Source: Filosporella fistucella (taxonomy: Eukaryota; Ascomycota; Leotiomycetes; Helotiales). Taken from it: a stretch of DNA of 64,000 nucleotides. This document shows, one piece after another, positions 33,938 through 44,227 of the stretch. Location of the stretch: NCBI GenBank assembly GCA_030077755.1, contig JAQJZZ010000014.1, forward strand, positions 806,001 through 870,000, in the 5' to 3' direction. Numbering within the stretch: the stretch's first letter is position 1; each line of letters starts with the position of its first letter. A program made the translations under genes and the position numbers. Below the pieces are notes generated by a model that had not been told where the DNA came from, did not search any database, and worked only from the letters and a program-made list of their open reading frames with translations.

Positions 33938-34901
33938 ATGCCAGCTTCGTTTGAACAGTAAGCATCAATCGTCTCCTCCCGAAGCGATTGTAACAGTTCC
34001 TTCACAGCCGAAGTTGCATCAACTAACGTCTTAGGATCACAGAATCCTCAATTCGCGAATCTTTAAGTTCACGGTCGGGCAAAATGTCGATAGCGAAGCG
34101 ACCACATTCTCCGTGCACGAAGAGGTCTTCGCAGCTCTTTCCCAGCATCTCCACGCTCTGATGAGATCAGGTTTCTCTGAGTCCGAGAATGGACATGCGA
34201 TTTGGGAAGATGTGAGCAAAGAGACATTCGTGCGATTTGCACAGTTTGCATATACCGGGGATTACTCAGTGCCCCTTTCCGTGATTCCGGATCTTGCACC
34301 TGATCTTGACCCTCAGATTACTTCGGAGCCAGCTGAGGATAAAGCTAAAGTGGAGGAACCACAGCCTGAGAAGGAACCCGAGACAGTGGATTGGGGTTCT
34401 TGGGGCACGACTGCTTCAAAGAAGGCCAAGAAGAAGAAGAAGCAATTTGTGGTGGAATGGGAGCCCCGCGTGCTAGAACCGTTTCCTACATCACCGCTAT
34501 CACTCATTTCTCCACGCAATAAATATGAAGATACCTGCGAACCATCTGACAAATTCGAACCACGGGTGAGATATTCCACCTTATTCATAAGCCACGCATC
34601 GCTCTGGATCCTCGGCAACTATCGAGATGTTGAGTCCTTAAAGGCTCTTTCTCTTTACAAGCTCCACAAGACATTGTGCGCGTTTGAGCCAGTTTGGGGA
34701 CGTGAAGAGGATCTGATTGACCTCGTGAGATGTGCGTACTCGGAAAGAGGCGCTGCACTAGGAGGAGAGATTAGTAGTTTGAGAGAACTGGTATGCCAGT
34801 ACCTGGGTAAGCACAAAGAGATCTTGCGTGAAGATGGTGGATTTATGGAGCTTTTGGCAGAGGGTGGACAATTTGTGAAAGATTTCTTCAGGTACTCTTA
34901 G
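33938..34901 (+). CDS. BTB/POZ-domain protein
   Basis: Fungal BTB protein. Exon 1 is just 20 nt (33938-33957, MPASFE plus two bases); exon 2 is 34043-34901, joining as FEQILNSRIFKFTVG; 292 aa. The intron (33958-34042) ends in CACAG; an earlier TTAG acceptor would break the frame. The BTB fold spans about residues 8-75 (FSVHEEVFAALSQHLHALM, FVRFAQFAYTGDYSVP). An acidic linker and a lysine run (KKAKKKKK, about 150-158) separate it from a C-terminal helical half (LFISHASLWILGNYRDVESLK), which is common in this ascomycete family. Such proteins often act as adaptors, but no BACK, Kelch or MATH domain is visible and partners are unknown. Confidence 0.88.
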
Positions 34902-35548
34902 CAATCGGAGCGTTCTTGTTGCAAGCTTCGAAGAGTTCCGATGGATGCTATTGTAGTTGCGTTGGGGGCAATCGATTCCTTTAACAATTATCTGACTCGT
35001 GTAAGTTCGAATTGATATCTGCAGGGTGCGCAGGTCGCTGAATTAGCGCAATATGATGCATTCTGATGATGTTGAAATTAGTACAAAGCTTTACGCGTTG
35101 ACGCGGTGTTGTGTTTTCTGCAATTGATTAGTCGGCATCGCGGGGCAACAGAAATCAGTGAGGGTAAAGCTTCAGCACTCAGAAGAGGATTTCTAGCGAT
35201 CCCTAACTAAATTTCAGGTGACGAAGCCCTAGTTCTAGGAAACTTCCAGGCTGTCGTTCACTGAAGCTATAGGAGTCTTGCCTCTAAGGAAGCCTGAGAC
35301 TGGTAATTCATCGCTGAAAGCAATGGATTACAACTTCCCACCTTGCACTTGAGAACTATCTGCCATCGTTGTTTCTGAAGCAGACGATTTGTGCGATTTA
35401 TAGAGTTTATTTATGGGAAATGAAAGAGACATAAGTTGATATACATCGTTCGTGAAGAGCCAGCTCCGCCTGTAACTAAAGAAACACTTCCTCACCCATC
35501 GCAAGAGCACTTTGTACGATGTCTCCATGAGATGATTGATGTTACAGC
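34902..35548. other. convergent intergenic region
   Basis: 647 bases between the 3' ends of the BTB and SUR7-like genes. No gene or notable motif seen. Confidence 0.5.
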
Positions 35549-36987
35549 TCACATCTTCGAATCATCATTCCAATGTCTGATTTCAGTAGGACCAGCCGTC
35601 AACCTTTCAGTGTCCTCCCAGCCGCCCTCGGTAACTCTCAAATCACTCCAGACCTCCTGCTTAATACCCTTGTAATCACCCATCTGTTGTGCAGTTCTTC
35701 TTCTCGCTTTATATGATACCGAACGGAATTCGATGAACCAAGTTGACACCCAATATCCGTTCGCCATTTGGGCAGTAATATATCCACCCCAGATGAGACC
35801 TAAGAACTTCCCTCCAACAGTGGCACTAAGTCCAAAGGCATCACTGAAGCCATTTATAGAGCCACTCATACTTATCGCGATGATCGTGGACATGATGGCA
35901 GCTTGCTGGACCAGTTGTGTGCTAAGAGTAGTGATTGCTGCGCCAGCAGTGTGGATTCTTCCATACGAGGGCAACATGAACGCGGCTGCAGATAGGATGA
36001 TGGAAATGCCATTGCCGATGAGGACGATAACGAAGATGGTGAGAACGATCGCAGATATCATGTCGATGAGCGAGTTGGCGGATTTTCCGACACCAGGGAC
36101 TTTGTTCAAAGCGGGGAGAGTGATGTTTGTAGCCCCAACGAGTGCAGAACTTGAAACATTCATGGTGATGTTCGCAACAACTGGTAAAAGAGTCAGCTCC
36201 GTGAATGAAATGTGTCATTTTGGATAGATATGACTGGTATAGGGTCAGCTTACAAGCACCTATACCGCTGTAGCTTATGCATCTTGTAGTATTGAGAGGT
36301 GTCGTAAGATTTGTAGCGTTAGAATTTAAAATGCTCCCTTGACAGATGCCAGTAAGATGTACAGTGTAAAACTGGTCAACTCCAAATGATTGTTTTTGAG
36401 CTGCTACCAACCCCTTTACTATAGTCTGTAGCGTATCTCCCACCCCACTAGCGAAAGTGTTGAGGATCAGTTGAAAAAATGTCCCAATCAATGCAATTGG
36501 GATGGCTGCTGGATTTGTAGGTCCTGTCGTGTCTGGGATGGCGAGGACAGGCGCTGCAGATGAGGCATTAGTGTCTGCCCGAGTTGCTATCAAGGGGTTG
36601 ATGGTTGGTGAAGTCGAAGCCAGAGAGCCTGCGGTGAGGGAGGACTCGCCAGACATTAACTTCGATCGAATAGGTTCCAATATCCTCTCTTTCAAGAGTT
36701 GACCTGCTGGTACATCTTCGATGGATCTTGCAACAGAAGCCGTGGTGGTTATGGGACTAAATCGTATAAGATCTGATCCAACAGCAGTGGTGTTAAACTT
36801 TAAAGGTTATTAGTTCATAGAAATCAAGCATCCACGATGAGCTTACGCTAAGCAAATAGCCATCTGGAATCAGATCTGGGCTTGTTCCAGACAAGACCAG
36901 AGTGAGAATTAATGTAAACGAGACTGCCGAAAGTATGAATGGAAATACAGCAGAGGGGCGGAATCTAGCCACGTTATTTCTAGACAT
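35549..36987 (-). CDS. SUR7/PalI-like four-TM membrane protein
   Basis: Probable plasma-membrane protein of the SUR7/PalI group (eisosome or pH-signalling related membrane proteins). Three exons: 36987-36847, 36797-36254 and 36180-35549; 438 aa. TM1 is about residues 14-32 (FPFILSAVSFTLILTLVLSG). A large external loop follows with several Asn-X-Ser/Thr sites and the segment DQFYTVHLTGICQGS, similar to the FYTVHL-C motif usual in this group, then Cys-containing turns. Three more TM segments sit at about 255-285, 300-325 and 340-365. The last 65 residues are hydrophilic and cytosolic (ARRRTAQQMGDYKG to HWNDDSKM). Assignment rests on topology and the loop motif; no catalytic role is expected. 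Confidence 0.8.
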
Positions 36988-38830
36988 TCTGCTAGAAATA
37001 TACGCTGTGGTTTTGACGTGCGAAATTTCCTGGATTTAAGAATATGACAACATTTCTAATCAACAGATGACAGTTTAATGAACTCTTAGGTAAAAGTTCT
37101 AGTAAGAACTTTGCTCTACTGTACCTGCATGTTCGGCACTTGCCGATCATCAATCGTTTTGGAGATCAGCTGGGGGAAGATCTCCAATTGAAACGCAGAC
37201 TTCGAAACGTTCGTATTCGCAATTCGGCCATCGCATCTAGCAATGATTTTGTTGCGATAAAATCTGTCGTTGAGATCGTATCCGGCACTTGACACGAAGT
37301 GTGTTTGGGCTGTCCTCAGCAGGAGAACAGAAGCCATAATCGGACGCAGATGCCAAAGAACGTCAGGTCCGGCAGTAACTTCATCTTGAGACCCTAATTA
37401 TTTGATTATTTCTTGGACTTCTTCTCAATTCAGTCAATTCCGAACAATTCTATCAATTGGAACAATATTGTAATCTTCTCTCGTACATTCGAGGCAACAA
37501 ACTCAGAGCAACAGAACAGTAACATGGCAAAGAAACACAAGAGATGAAATGGTGCCATTGCGCACTTCATCCCAATGCACGCAAGCTTCTCCAAAAACGA
37601 TTAGCAGCGTTTGCTGACAGTGGAACTATGTCGAAAACTGAGTTTGGCTCATGATTGAGTTCATGTTTCTCGAACACTATCGTTCGGACCAGAGGGGAGG
37701 AGGCTGTGCAGTTTCATCTGAAAACTGACATCCATCAAATCAAGCACGGCCTGGCTGAACGAGGTAAGAGCAAGTTTTCATCCGATCTTCAAGCTTCATA
37801 AACAGAGCCACAATCATGCAAGACCAAGTTGAAAAAGAACGAGAAAGTTCACAACGCTTGTGGGGTGAAGACCTTGTAACACGGATCTCAACTTGAGAAA
37901 TCGACTAGAGGAACAAGCAGCACCAAGCATTTACTTTTGCGCACCAAGTTCAGAGCTTCATCTGGGTCGAGCGCTGATGACTCCTCTTCTATGCCTGAGT
38001 TCTCCTGCATATTCCTCCTACCTAGTACGTGTAATTGACTTCATACTTACATTCCGTCCCAGTTTTGATGAATGGCTTTGGATGAAAATGGTGAAATGGA
38101 ACTGAACGAAAATTTACAGCGCTCACTTTTGGTTTATCGGCTAATATTAGTGTACCGAAATGCCTATGATCCTACCTACCTCGGCTTACAGCCCCTTTTT
38201 CAAGCGACTGCCCCAACCTACTTAGACACTTGTTCTTGCATGCCTGGAATTCTGCAAGGGCTCCTCTATTTCGTGAAATATACAAATACACTTATTTCAC
38301 CCTCTTTAAAACACTGTTCAAGGAGACTTTCTGTCTCACCATCTTTCAAACACTTAACCCTAATCTTTACCCCTCTCCACGATCAACATCAATCATCAAA
38401 TAATTCATTACCATTCTGACCACAATTCCCTCCATGGTGACAGCCATCAAGGTTCAAAATGACATCGGAGCTGGAGTTTGATGCAACCTAGATCCTGCCT
38501 ACAATTATTCTGCTGCCAGGAGGCTGCCTATTTGTCGGGATATAAGGCGAGGGCAATACTAATGAAGCTCGAGACATATGCGTTCTTCCGCTTCTGCTCA
38601 AAATTCGAGAAGTGTCAGTACAATCAGCCTCGTCTCCCTTTCCCTCCCAGATCGAGGCAGCACCATACATCTTCTTGTAGTGACTACCATTTGGTTTTTT
38701 AGGCTGCTTTGAGTCGTCACCGGTGGCTGCTCCGCCGAGCTCTGGAACTTTCAGCACTTGCTACAGGATGTACTTGCACGGGAAAAGGTAGCCAGAAATT
38801 CCAAGACACTGTTGGCGCTTGCAGTAAATT
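36988..38830. other. long stretch without a supported gene
   Basis: About 1.8 kb. Short open frames at 37116-37337 (minus), 37893-38105 and 38072-38419 (plus) and 38488-38757 (minus) show no motif, signal or convincing splicing. The last could be a further fragment of the DUF2235 relic. Confidence 0.4.
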
Positions 38831-39948
38831 CTAAATTCTCATACCTTTCCTTGAAGATTCCAACGTTCTATCTTCGACGTTCATTTTTTCGATGTTTGAA
38901 GATCCGTCCTCCTCGTCAGTTTCACAACTAAGAAATCGTACCTGGATAAGAGTTTGCTGCGAAGGGTCTTTGGGCCTGTTCCATACCATGAACCCACGTG
39001 GTATCTTTTCCAGCACCTGAATACTATACTCAAGATTTGGTGGCATGGTCTTTGTGACCCTCTCATATTTCGCCCCAAAACGCTGCAATGTCGAACGTTG
39101 GGTGTGTCCCACACTGCGCACACCTCCACCTTGACATCACCAGCAGATCCTCCACCTGCAACGTCCAATTTCGACAAGCTGAGGCGAAAATCATCCCATT
39201 GATTCCTATTTTCGTTCTCTATGTCTTCATTGCCATCCGCCGCCTGCTGGTAGTCGACCCCAGGACTTGATCATCGCCGCTGCGTCTCTGAGGCCCTCAC
39301 GCTTCAAGAGACTAACGTCGCAAATGAGTTCGGCAACGCATCTTGCTATGAAACCCCCTTTCAATAGTCCAACCAAAATGATCTCAGACCCTCTTGACTT
39401 GACGCAGATGAATGTATATGCTTCTCGAATTGAATTGAATGTTTCTATTGCGCGGGGTGTCAGTATCTCATCACATGTAATGTAGCTTAATTGAACCACT
39501 TACTTTCCCCACTCAAATCATCTTGATATCCCCGAAAGCCTCTTCTTCCCTTTAAGCTAGCTTGATAATACACTATCTGGGGAATTTCGGCGTTGCGATT
39601 GTCCAATGTGCTTATGCGATGTGTGACGTGGACGATATTTGAGGGACTGACAGAATCGTCCTTTGTGGCATCACTTGCCAATGCTCCATCGCAGCATACT
39701 ATGAGTCGTTTCTTTGTTTTGAGCGACACTGAAGAGATTTCTGGCTTCAGGAGTCCTGAATATGTTTCATAGTTATGTGTTATGTTCGCCATCAATGGTT
39801 GTTTATAGCCGTCGATCCAAATCGAAGGAGCCTCCCTCCGCGAATTGTTTGACATATCCTTGAGAGCGAAAGCTCCTCCGGAGACGGAAATTGTACAGAG
39901 TCTTATTGATGTATTAGTTAGAATGAAAGAGCGAGGCTGCGAAGTCAA
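38831..39948 (-). pseudogene. decayed DUF2235 (Tle1-like) hydrolase
   Basis: Minus-strand relic of a DUF2235 protein, the fungal relatives of Tle1-type alpha/beta-hydrolases. The first block (39948-39498) includes KKRLIVCCDG followed by SNIVHVTHRIST. A normal-looking intron (GTAAGT at 39500 to AATAG near 39445) leads to FNSIREAYTFI and ILVGLLKGGFIARCVAELI. The family nucleophile motif GFSRGAF is changed to GLLKGGF, so Ser is lost, and CDGTW reads CDGAL. At about 39255 (a run of four G) the frame slips before DYQQAADGNEDIEN and KVEVCAVWDT, and slips again before FGAKYERVTKTMPPNLEY (about 39080). The C-terminus is lost. This is a relic, not a working enzyme. Confidence 0.8.
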
Positions 39949-41011
39949 AGTGCACTGTAACTAGGTTGAATGCTGAGGCTGACGGCTGAAAGACTCCGCC
40001 ACCCCCTCGACTACGCCTAGTAGCTACTATCAAACGCAGGTGAAGTGAGTATTCGATAGGTAGCCGCATTTGGTTTTTGCTATTTATTGAATTCCAACGA
40101 ACTGAAATTAGTCACAGCTTCGTCTGTTGCTCTTCCGATCAAATCGGTGACTTCTATTGTATGCGTAACTTCTGCAACAGCTCTTCATCAGTGAGCTTAT
40201 GCGGGTTTAGCACCAGCCTCGTCTAAAGGGCTTGATCGCTGGAATGATGTTTTTGCAAGATGTTCCACTACATACGAATGAAGTTGCCTATCCAGCATCT
40301 TATAAGTGGCAAGACTAATTCCACGTGATCTTGATGAGATCTTCAATTGCAAACAGCTTAGCCGAACGCATCAGGGGGGGTGATTTGACTTTCCCTCCAC
40401 TACATACACGCAAAAAGACGAAGTTTCGACTCCAAGTTTCTACAAAAATTTACTCCCTAATCACTTTTAGCCTTACAGACTTAGTCTAGCAAGAAAATGT
40501 TCAACTGTCCATGCCATCAATCATCAATCAATAAGGTAAGCTGCTTCATACAATGCTAGTTAAGAAAGCTGGGACATACAGGTTCGACACAGCTAGCCAC
40601 TGAGCGTGTGATTAACAGAAATTATATTAGAATTACTGGATATTTAAGAGGATCCTGTCACATTGATACTCTACCATCGTTGCCTGAGGTCGATATTATG
40701 AACGATTGAGTCAGCACCACATTCAATTCCCGCTTCTCCACAGTCCGGCCTGAAAATAATCTGGGAAGTATTGCATAGCATGCTACCTGCATAGTCGTGG
40801 CTCCATTTACTTCAAGTGATGCAGGCATTTGGCAATTAGGCAAGTGATGTCAAACATCCCCTTCGGGTCCTAGTGCAGCGCTGTTCTTTGGGATCGAACC
40901 TGGCGCCTTTACACCTAATGGATTTAGCTCAAGAAAAAGTATCTGCCTTCTCTGAATACTCAATATCTCTTATTTTCTGCAGCCGCAGCGTTCAGAATGT
41001 TTGCTTAATCT
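39949..41011. other. intergenic, no supported gene
   Basis: About 1.06 kb. A minus-strand GGTTCGATCC at about 40893 resembles a Pol III B box, but I could not fold a tRNA around it. A 61-codon minus frame at 40658-40843 has no features. Confidence 0.45.
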
Positions 41012-41419
41012 ATGGTATTGAGTCGGATCAAAATTAAAGCATCAAAGAATTCATCAAATATAGCTTTCTACACAAGCGACAACGGTCTTCCGAAGTACTC
41101 CCCGTGCCCTCGGGATTATAAACAAGACCTTGGTCATTTATACGAGAAAGGCAGCAAACTCCAACGCTGTTTCACAATCTTTGACAAAAAACTTCTCGGG
41201 CCAAGAGCAATAAAAGCTGAGGACGTCCCTCAACGGACGCGGTCTGAGGTTCAATATAGACAATGGATCTGTGATATTCTTATCACAGTGTACCATTTCC
41301 CCAAGGAGGAGGTTAGTATGTATGTAATGCGCTTTACGGGAGATGGATTTGGGCTTTATTTGATGGGACTTGGGCGCTGGGAGTGGGGTTTAGGGCACGT
41401 CTACGGGAGGAGGGTGTAG
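41012..41419 (+). CDS. hypothetical protein, weak support
   Basis: A 135-codon open frame with a credible composition in its first 100 residues (many Lys/Arg, PRDYKQDLGHLYEKGSKL, then EVQYRQWICDILITVYHFP). I recognise no domain. A GTTAGT at about 41310, inside the frame, could be a donor, after which the Gly/Trp-rich tail would be intron. No signal peptide or membrane segment. It may be real, partial or chance. Confidence 0.25.
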   Translation: MVLSRIKIKASKNSSNIAFYTSDNGLPKYSPCPRDYKQDLGHLYEKGSKLQRCFTIFDKKLLGPRAIKAEDVPQRTRSEVQYRQWICDILITVYHFPKEEVSMYVMRFTGDGFGLYLMGLGRWEWGLGHVYGRRV

Positions 41420-41998
41420 AACATATTACAGTCTTGGACGGCAGCGGAAGGGGGGTTTCCAACGGGCCTCAAGCTTCAATGTATTTCAAGTGTAAAGAAT
41501 TGAACACCGTCAAATTGTATCAGAGAATCGAACTTTCACTTGGGTTGGAAAACTTCAAAAGAAGAAATTTATATCAATGGCTTTGAGTGGAATATGGTGG
41601 CTGTTGTGCATTAAGAGTAGAAATTTCCGGCTACCAAAGTGTGCTATTTTTCAGAGAACCATACTGATAACTCAATCAGTTTAAAGCAGTTGCAGGAGAT
41701 CCGAGCGACGTGACAAATACCTGTCGATACTTTTACGCTGCCGAAAGTACACGAATCATATTCAAGACCGGGTTCGATATCCTTTGTACGGGCACCTCTT
41801 GGGAGGTCGCCTAGCTCTCACTACATCTCAAAGCATATATTATTTACTGCATGGCTTCTTCTACAAGATTGGAATTGTCCTTGTTGATTTAATGCCAAAT
41901 CTATTCTCTATTTCGTATTGATATATGTACTTGATTCTCCCAAGTTCCCCTTCGTTCTTCATCCTACAAGGGATACATATCCCGTTCTGCTTCCATAC
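41420..41998. other. intergenic, no supported gene
   Basis: About 580 bases; a 67-codon frame at 41383-41586 has no features. Confidence 0.45.
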
Positions 41999-42452
41999 CT
42001 AGGCTGGTTGCCAGATCCGACTCTCGTCATACTTAAATTGCTCGTCCCCATTCCCGTCCATCATCTTCCCACCCTCTATGAAGCCAATCATTTTCGCAAC
42101 TTTGATGCTCGGGAAGCTCTTAAGTCCTGGCCGTGTGATGATTTCCTTGACATCAGGATCGTCACGGATCATTTTCGAGAACTCTTTTGCAGCTTTAGTC
42201 GCGTAGCGTTTGCTAAGATATTCCTCAAACTACACATGAGTAAGAGAGTTAACACTAGATATTTATGTTCTAAGACTAGGATCTTACCTGTGTGTAAAAT
42301 GAGTGAAGCGGCTGTTTGTGAAGGGATATCGACGGAAAGAGATTGGGGAGATAGCCATTGTCTAAAGACAATACTTGAGGAGGAGATGAAAAGCTGGAGT
42401 GTGAGGCGGGAAGTCTGCAGGTATTCAGGGAGGATTGATTGAGCGATACCAT
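41999..42452 (-). CDS. small two-exon orphan protein
   Basis: Not recognised, but well formed. Exon 1 is 42452-42288 and exon 2 is 42229-41999; the 58-nt intron has a GTAAGA donor, a GTTAAC branch-like site and a TGTAG acceptor, and joins 55 codons to 77 in phase 0; 131 aa. The first half is Ser/Pro/Leu-rich (MVSLNQSSLNTCRLP, LPNLFPSISLHKQP). The second is charged and helical: FEEYLSKRYATKAAKEFSKM, then IRDDPDVKEIITRPG, FPSIKVAKMIGFIEGGKMMD, ending DESRIWQPA. No signal peptide or TM segment. Opposite-strand frames over the same bases look like shadows. Whether it is conserved needs a search. Confidence 0.6.
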
Positions 42453-42970
42453 GACGTGCCACAGAATGGCTTGAAATTAATATACAGAAGGTGGGTTGAA
42501 GACCCATCGAATTGAAATCCATTTCATGTGCAGACAAAGTCGAGCTTCTGATGTACTTGAACGTGAGTGAAAGAGTAGCCCAGTCACGTGTACAATGGTG
42601 GTAGAAATATGTGCAGGCAAGAGGGCCTTTCGTACTCATCTAACAGTCTTAGTAGTCCCTACGTTATAACCTAGGACCTTTGTAGAGTTTAGTCTCTTTT
42701 GTAATTGCTGACTCGAAGTTTCGCGTTAATTTCCGTGAACATATTGATCATATGGTAAGAATGACAAAGAACATAATATTTGTGAACTTTGCTTCTCATC
42801 TCAATTCATCAGGGGATTTATCCCATTATAAGTGTACTATTGATATAATTGATGACTAAAATCCACTACCAAACTATCCCAAGGTTCAAAATCCAAATAT
42901 GTTTTGAATAACACTTGTGAAAACCGGCATAAAAAACCTACACAAAAGACCAAACAGCTTCCTGGCAAAT
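42453..42970. other. intergenic, no supported gene
   Basis: About 520 bases of AT-rich sequence between the orphan and the coiled-coil gene. Nothing recognised. Confidence 0.5.
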
Positions 42971-44227
42971 TCATTTCGGTCGTGGCAACAAGTTAGTCAA
43001 GGTACAACATATCATTTCAACCATCATCGTATCAACATCAGTCAATTGTGCATCTCGGATCCATCTGTTTCTTCTGTCAGGATGCCAATTCAAACATTCC
43101 CTCCTCAAGACACTTGACATATTCTCCTTTGGCACAGCGTTCTGGAAGAAGTCCCTGACATTCGAACTTTTCACATCTTTGTACGATCCTGACTTGACGG
43201 GCCAAGGAGTAGCATCTCGAAAAGATTTATGTTTGAAAGCCGAAGAGTCGGCCCTGAATTTCACCCATTGTGCTTGGTATTCAACCCACCGCTGATCCCA
43301 CTCCTCTCTTATTTTCTTTTGCTTTTCTTGCTCTGCTCGTTCGCGTTCTTCGCGTTTTCTTTGGGCTTGCTGTCGAATGCGGTCATTGGCAGCTGCCTCG
43401 CGCTCTCGTCGTTCTCGTTCTCGTCGTTCCTTTTTTTCCTTCTCTGCATGCTCCCGCTGTCGCTGCTCCTCCTTCTCCTTTGCCTCTCGTTGTTGTTTTT
43501 GCTTTTCTTCTCTCTCTATTCTCTCATTCTCGAGACGTTCTTTCTCCAGCTTCTCGTTCTGCCTTTTCTTCGCCAGTCTCTCACGCCTTTTTCGCTCCCG
43601 TTCTCGCTCTAGTTGTTGTGCTTCTTCATTGTAATCCTCCGCCTCCTCATCGTCGTCATCATCATCATCATCTTTTTCTTCCTCTCGTCGACTCTTGCTA
43701 CTTCGATATTTGGGATCCTGCCATTCTCGATTTTTGCCTTTTTCGCTGTAGAATTCTCCCCGCAACTCCGCCATTGCTTCTCTCTTAATCTGTGCTTTGA
43801 ATTGATTCAAGAACTTTTGTATGCTTGGATCCTCCAATTTGATGTTCTGAACCCGCTTGGAAGGTTTTGGTTCCCGAATCCTTTGGCTTAGGAGCTGGAT
43901 ATTTCTCTGCCACTGCATGATGACAGCTCCAACTTGACCTTGATGATTTCTTACACATAATGCAAGTCCCGCAATACTCTGCAACTGTAGCATCACCATA
44001 GGATCACTAGGACTTAAATACGATATCTCGTTCAAAGTAGCCATGATTCGTGATCGATTGTCTGCTCGAATCGGATTTCGGCATCGTCGTCCGTATGAAG
44101 GTGCAATGCCAACACATGTGAAGGATCCATTCTCTGGATTGATGATTGCAAGAGTCTTGGATGGGTCCCATAACCTGACATCTGTGGTATGACCTGCAGG
44201 AAAAGATGCTTCCCACATGTACCCCAT
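42971..44227 (-). CDS. charged coiled-coil protein with Asp run
   Basis: Uninterrupted 418-codon gene starting MGYMWEASFP. The N-terminal 130 residues are globular and contain a Cys-bearing motif, CVGIAPSYGRRCRNPI, a pattern I associate with fungal proteins of unknown function. Residues about 185-200 are an Asp/Glu run (a microsatellite of GAT/GAC codons near 43650-43675). Residues about 205-320 form a long Glu/Arg/Lys/Gln coiled coil. The C-terminal 90 residues form a compact tail with VRDFFQNAVP, RRECLNWHPDRRNR and TDVDTMMVEMIC. The WHPDR stretch resembles the end of NF-kappa-B-inhibitor-like/J-like modules, but that is only a resemblance. No TM segment. Function unknown; an RNA- or chromatin-associated role would be a guess. 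Confidence 0.8.
   Translation of the reverse strand: MGYMWEASFPAGHTTDVRLWDPSKTLAIINPENGSFTCVGIAPSYGRRCRNPIRADNRSRIMATLNEISYLSPSDPMVMLQLQSIAGLALCVRNHQGQVGAVIMQWQRNIQLLSQRIREPKPSKRVQNIKLEDPSIQKFLNQFKAQIKREAMAELRGEFYSEKGKNREWQDPKYRSSKSRREEEKDDDDDDDDEEAEDYNEEAQQLERERERKRRERLAKKRQNEKLEKERLENERIEREEKQKQQREAKEKEEQRQREHAEKEKKERRERERREREAAANDRIRQQAQRKREERERAEQEKQKKIREEWDQRWVEYQAQWVKFRADSSAFKHKSFRDATPWPVKSGSYKDVKSSNVRDFFQNAVPKENMSSVLRRECLNWHPDRRNRWIRDAQLTDVDTMMVEMICCTLTNLLPRPK

Noticed and set aside
40880..40960. Possible tRNA on the minus strand (GGTTCGATCC)
   Set aside because: B-box-like sequence only; no matching A box, anticodon arm or acceptor stem could be folded.
41918..42442. 174-codon plus-strand frame
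   Set aside because: Antisense to the two-exon orphan at 41999-42452, which has better coding character and splice sites.
43229..43891. Several plus-strand hydrophobic frames rich in Leu/Phe/Ser
   Set aside because: Shadows of the Glu/Arg/Lys coiled coil on the minus strand; they look like membrane proteins only because GAA/GAG codons read backwards as TTC/CTC.
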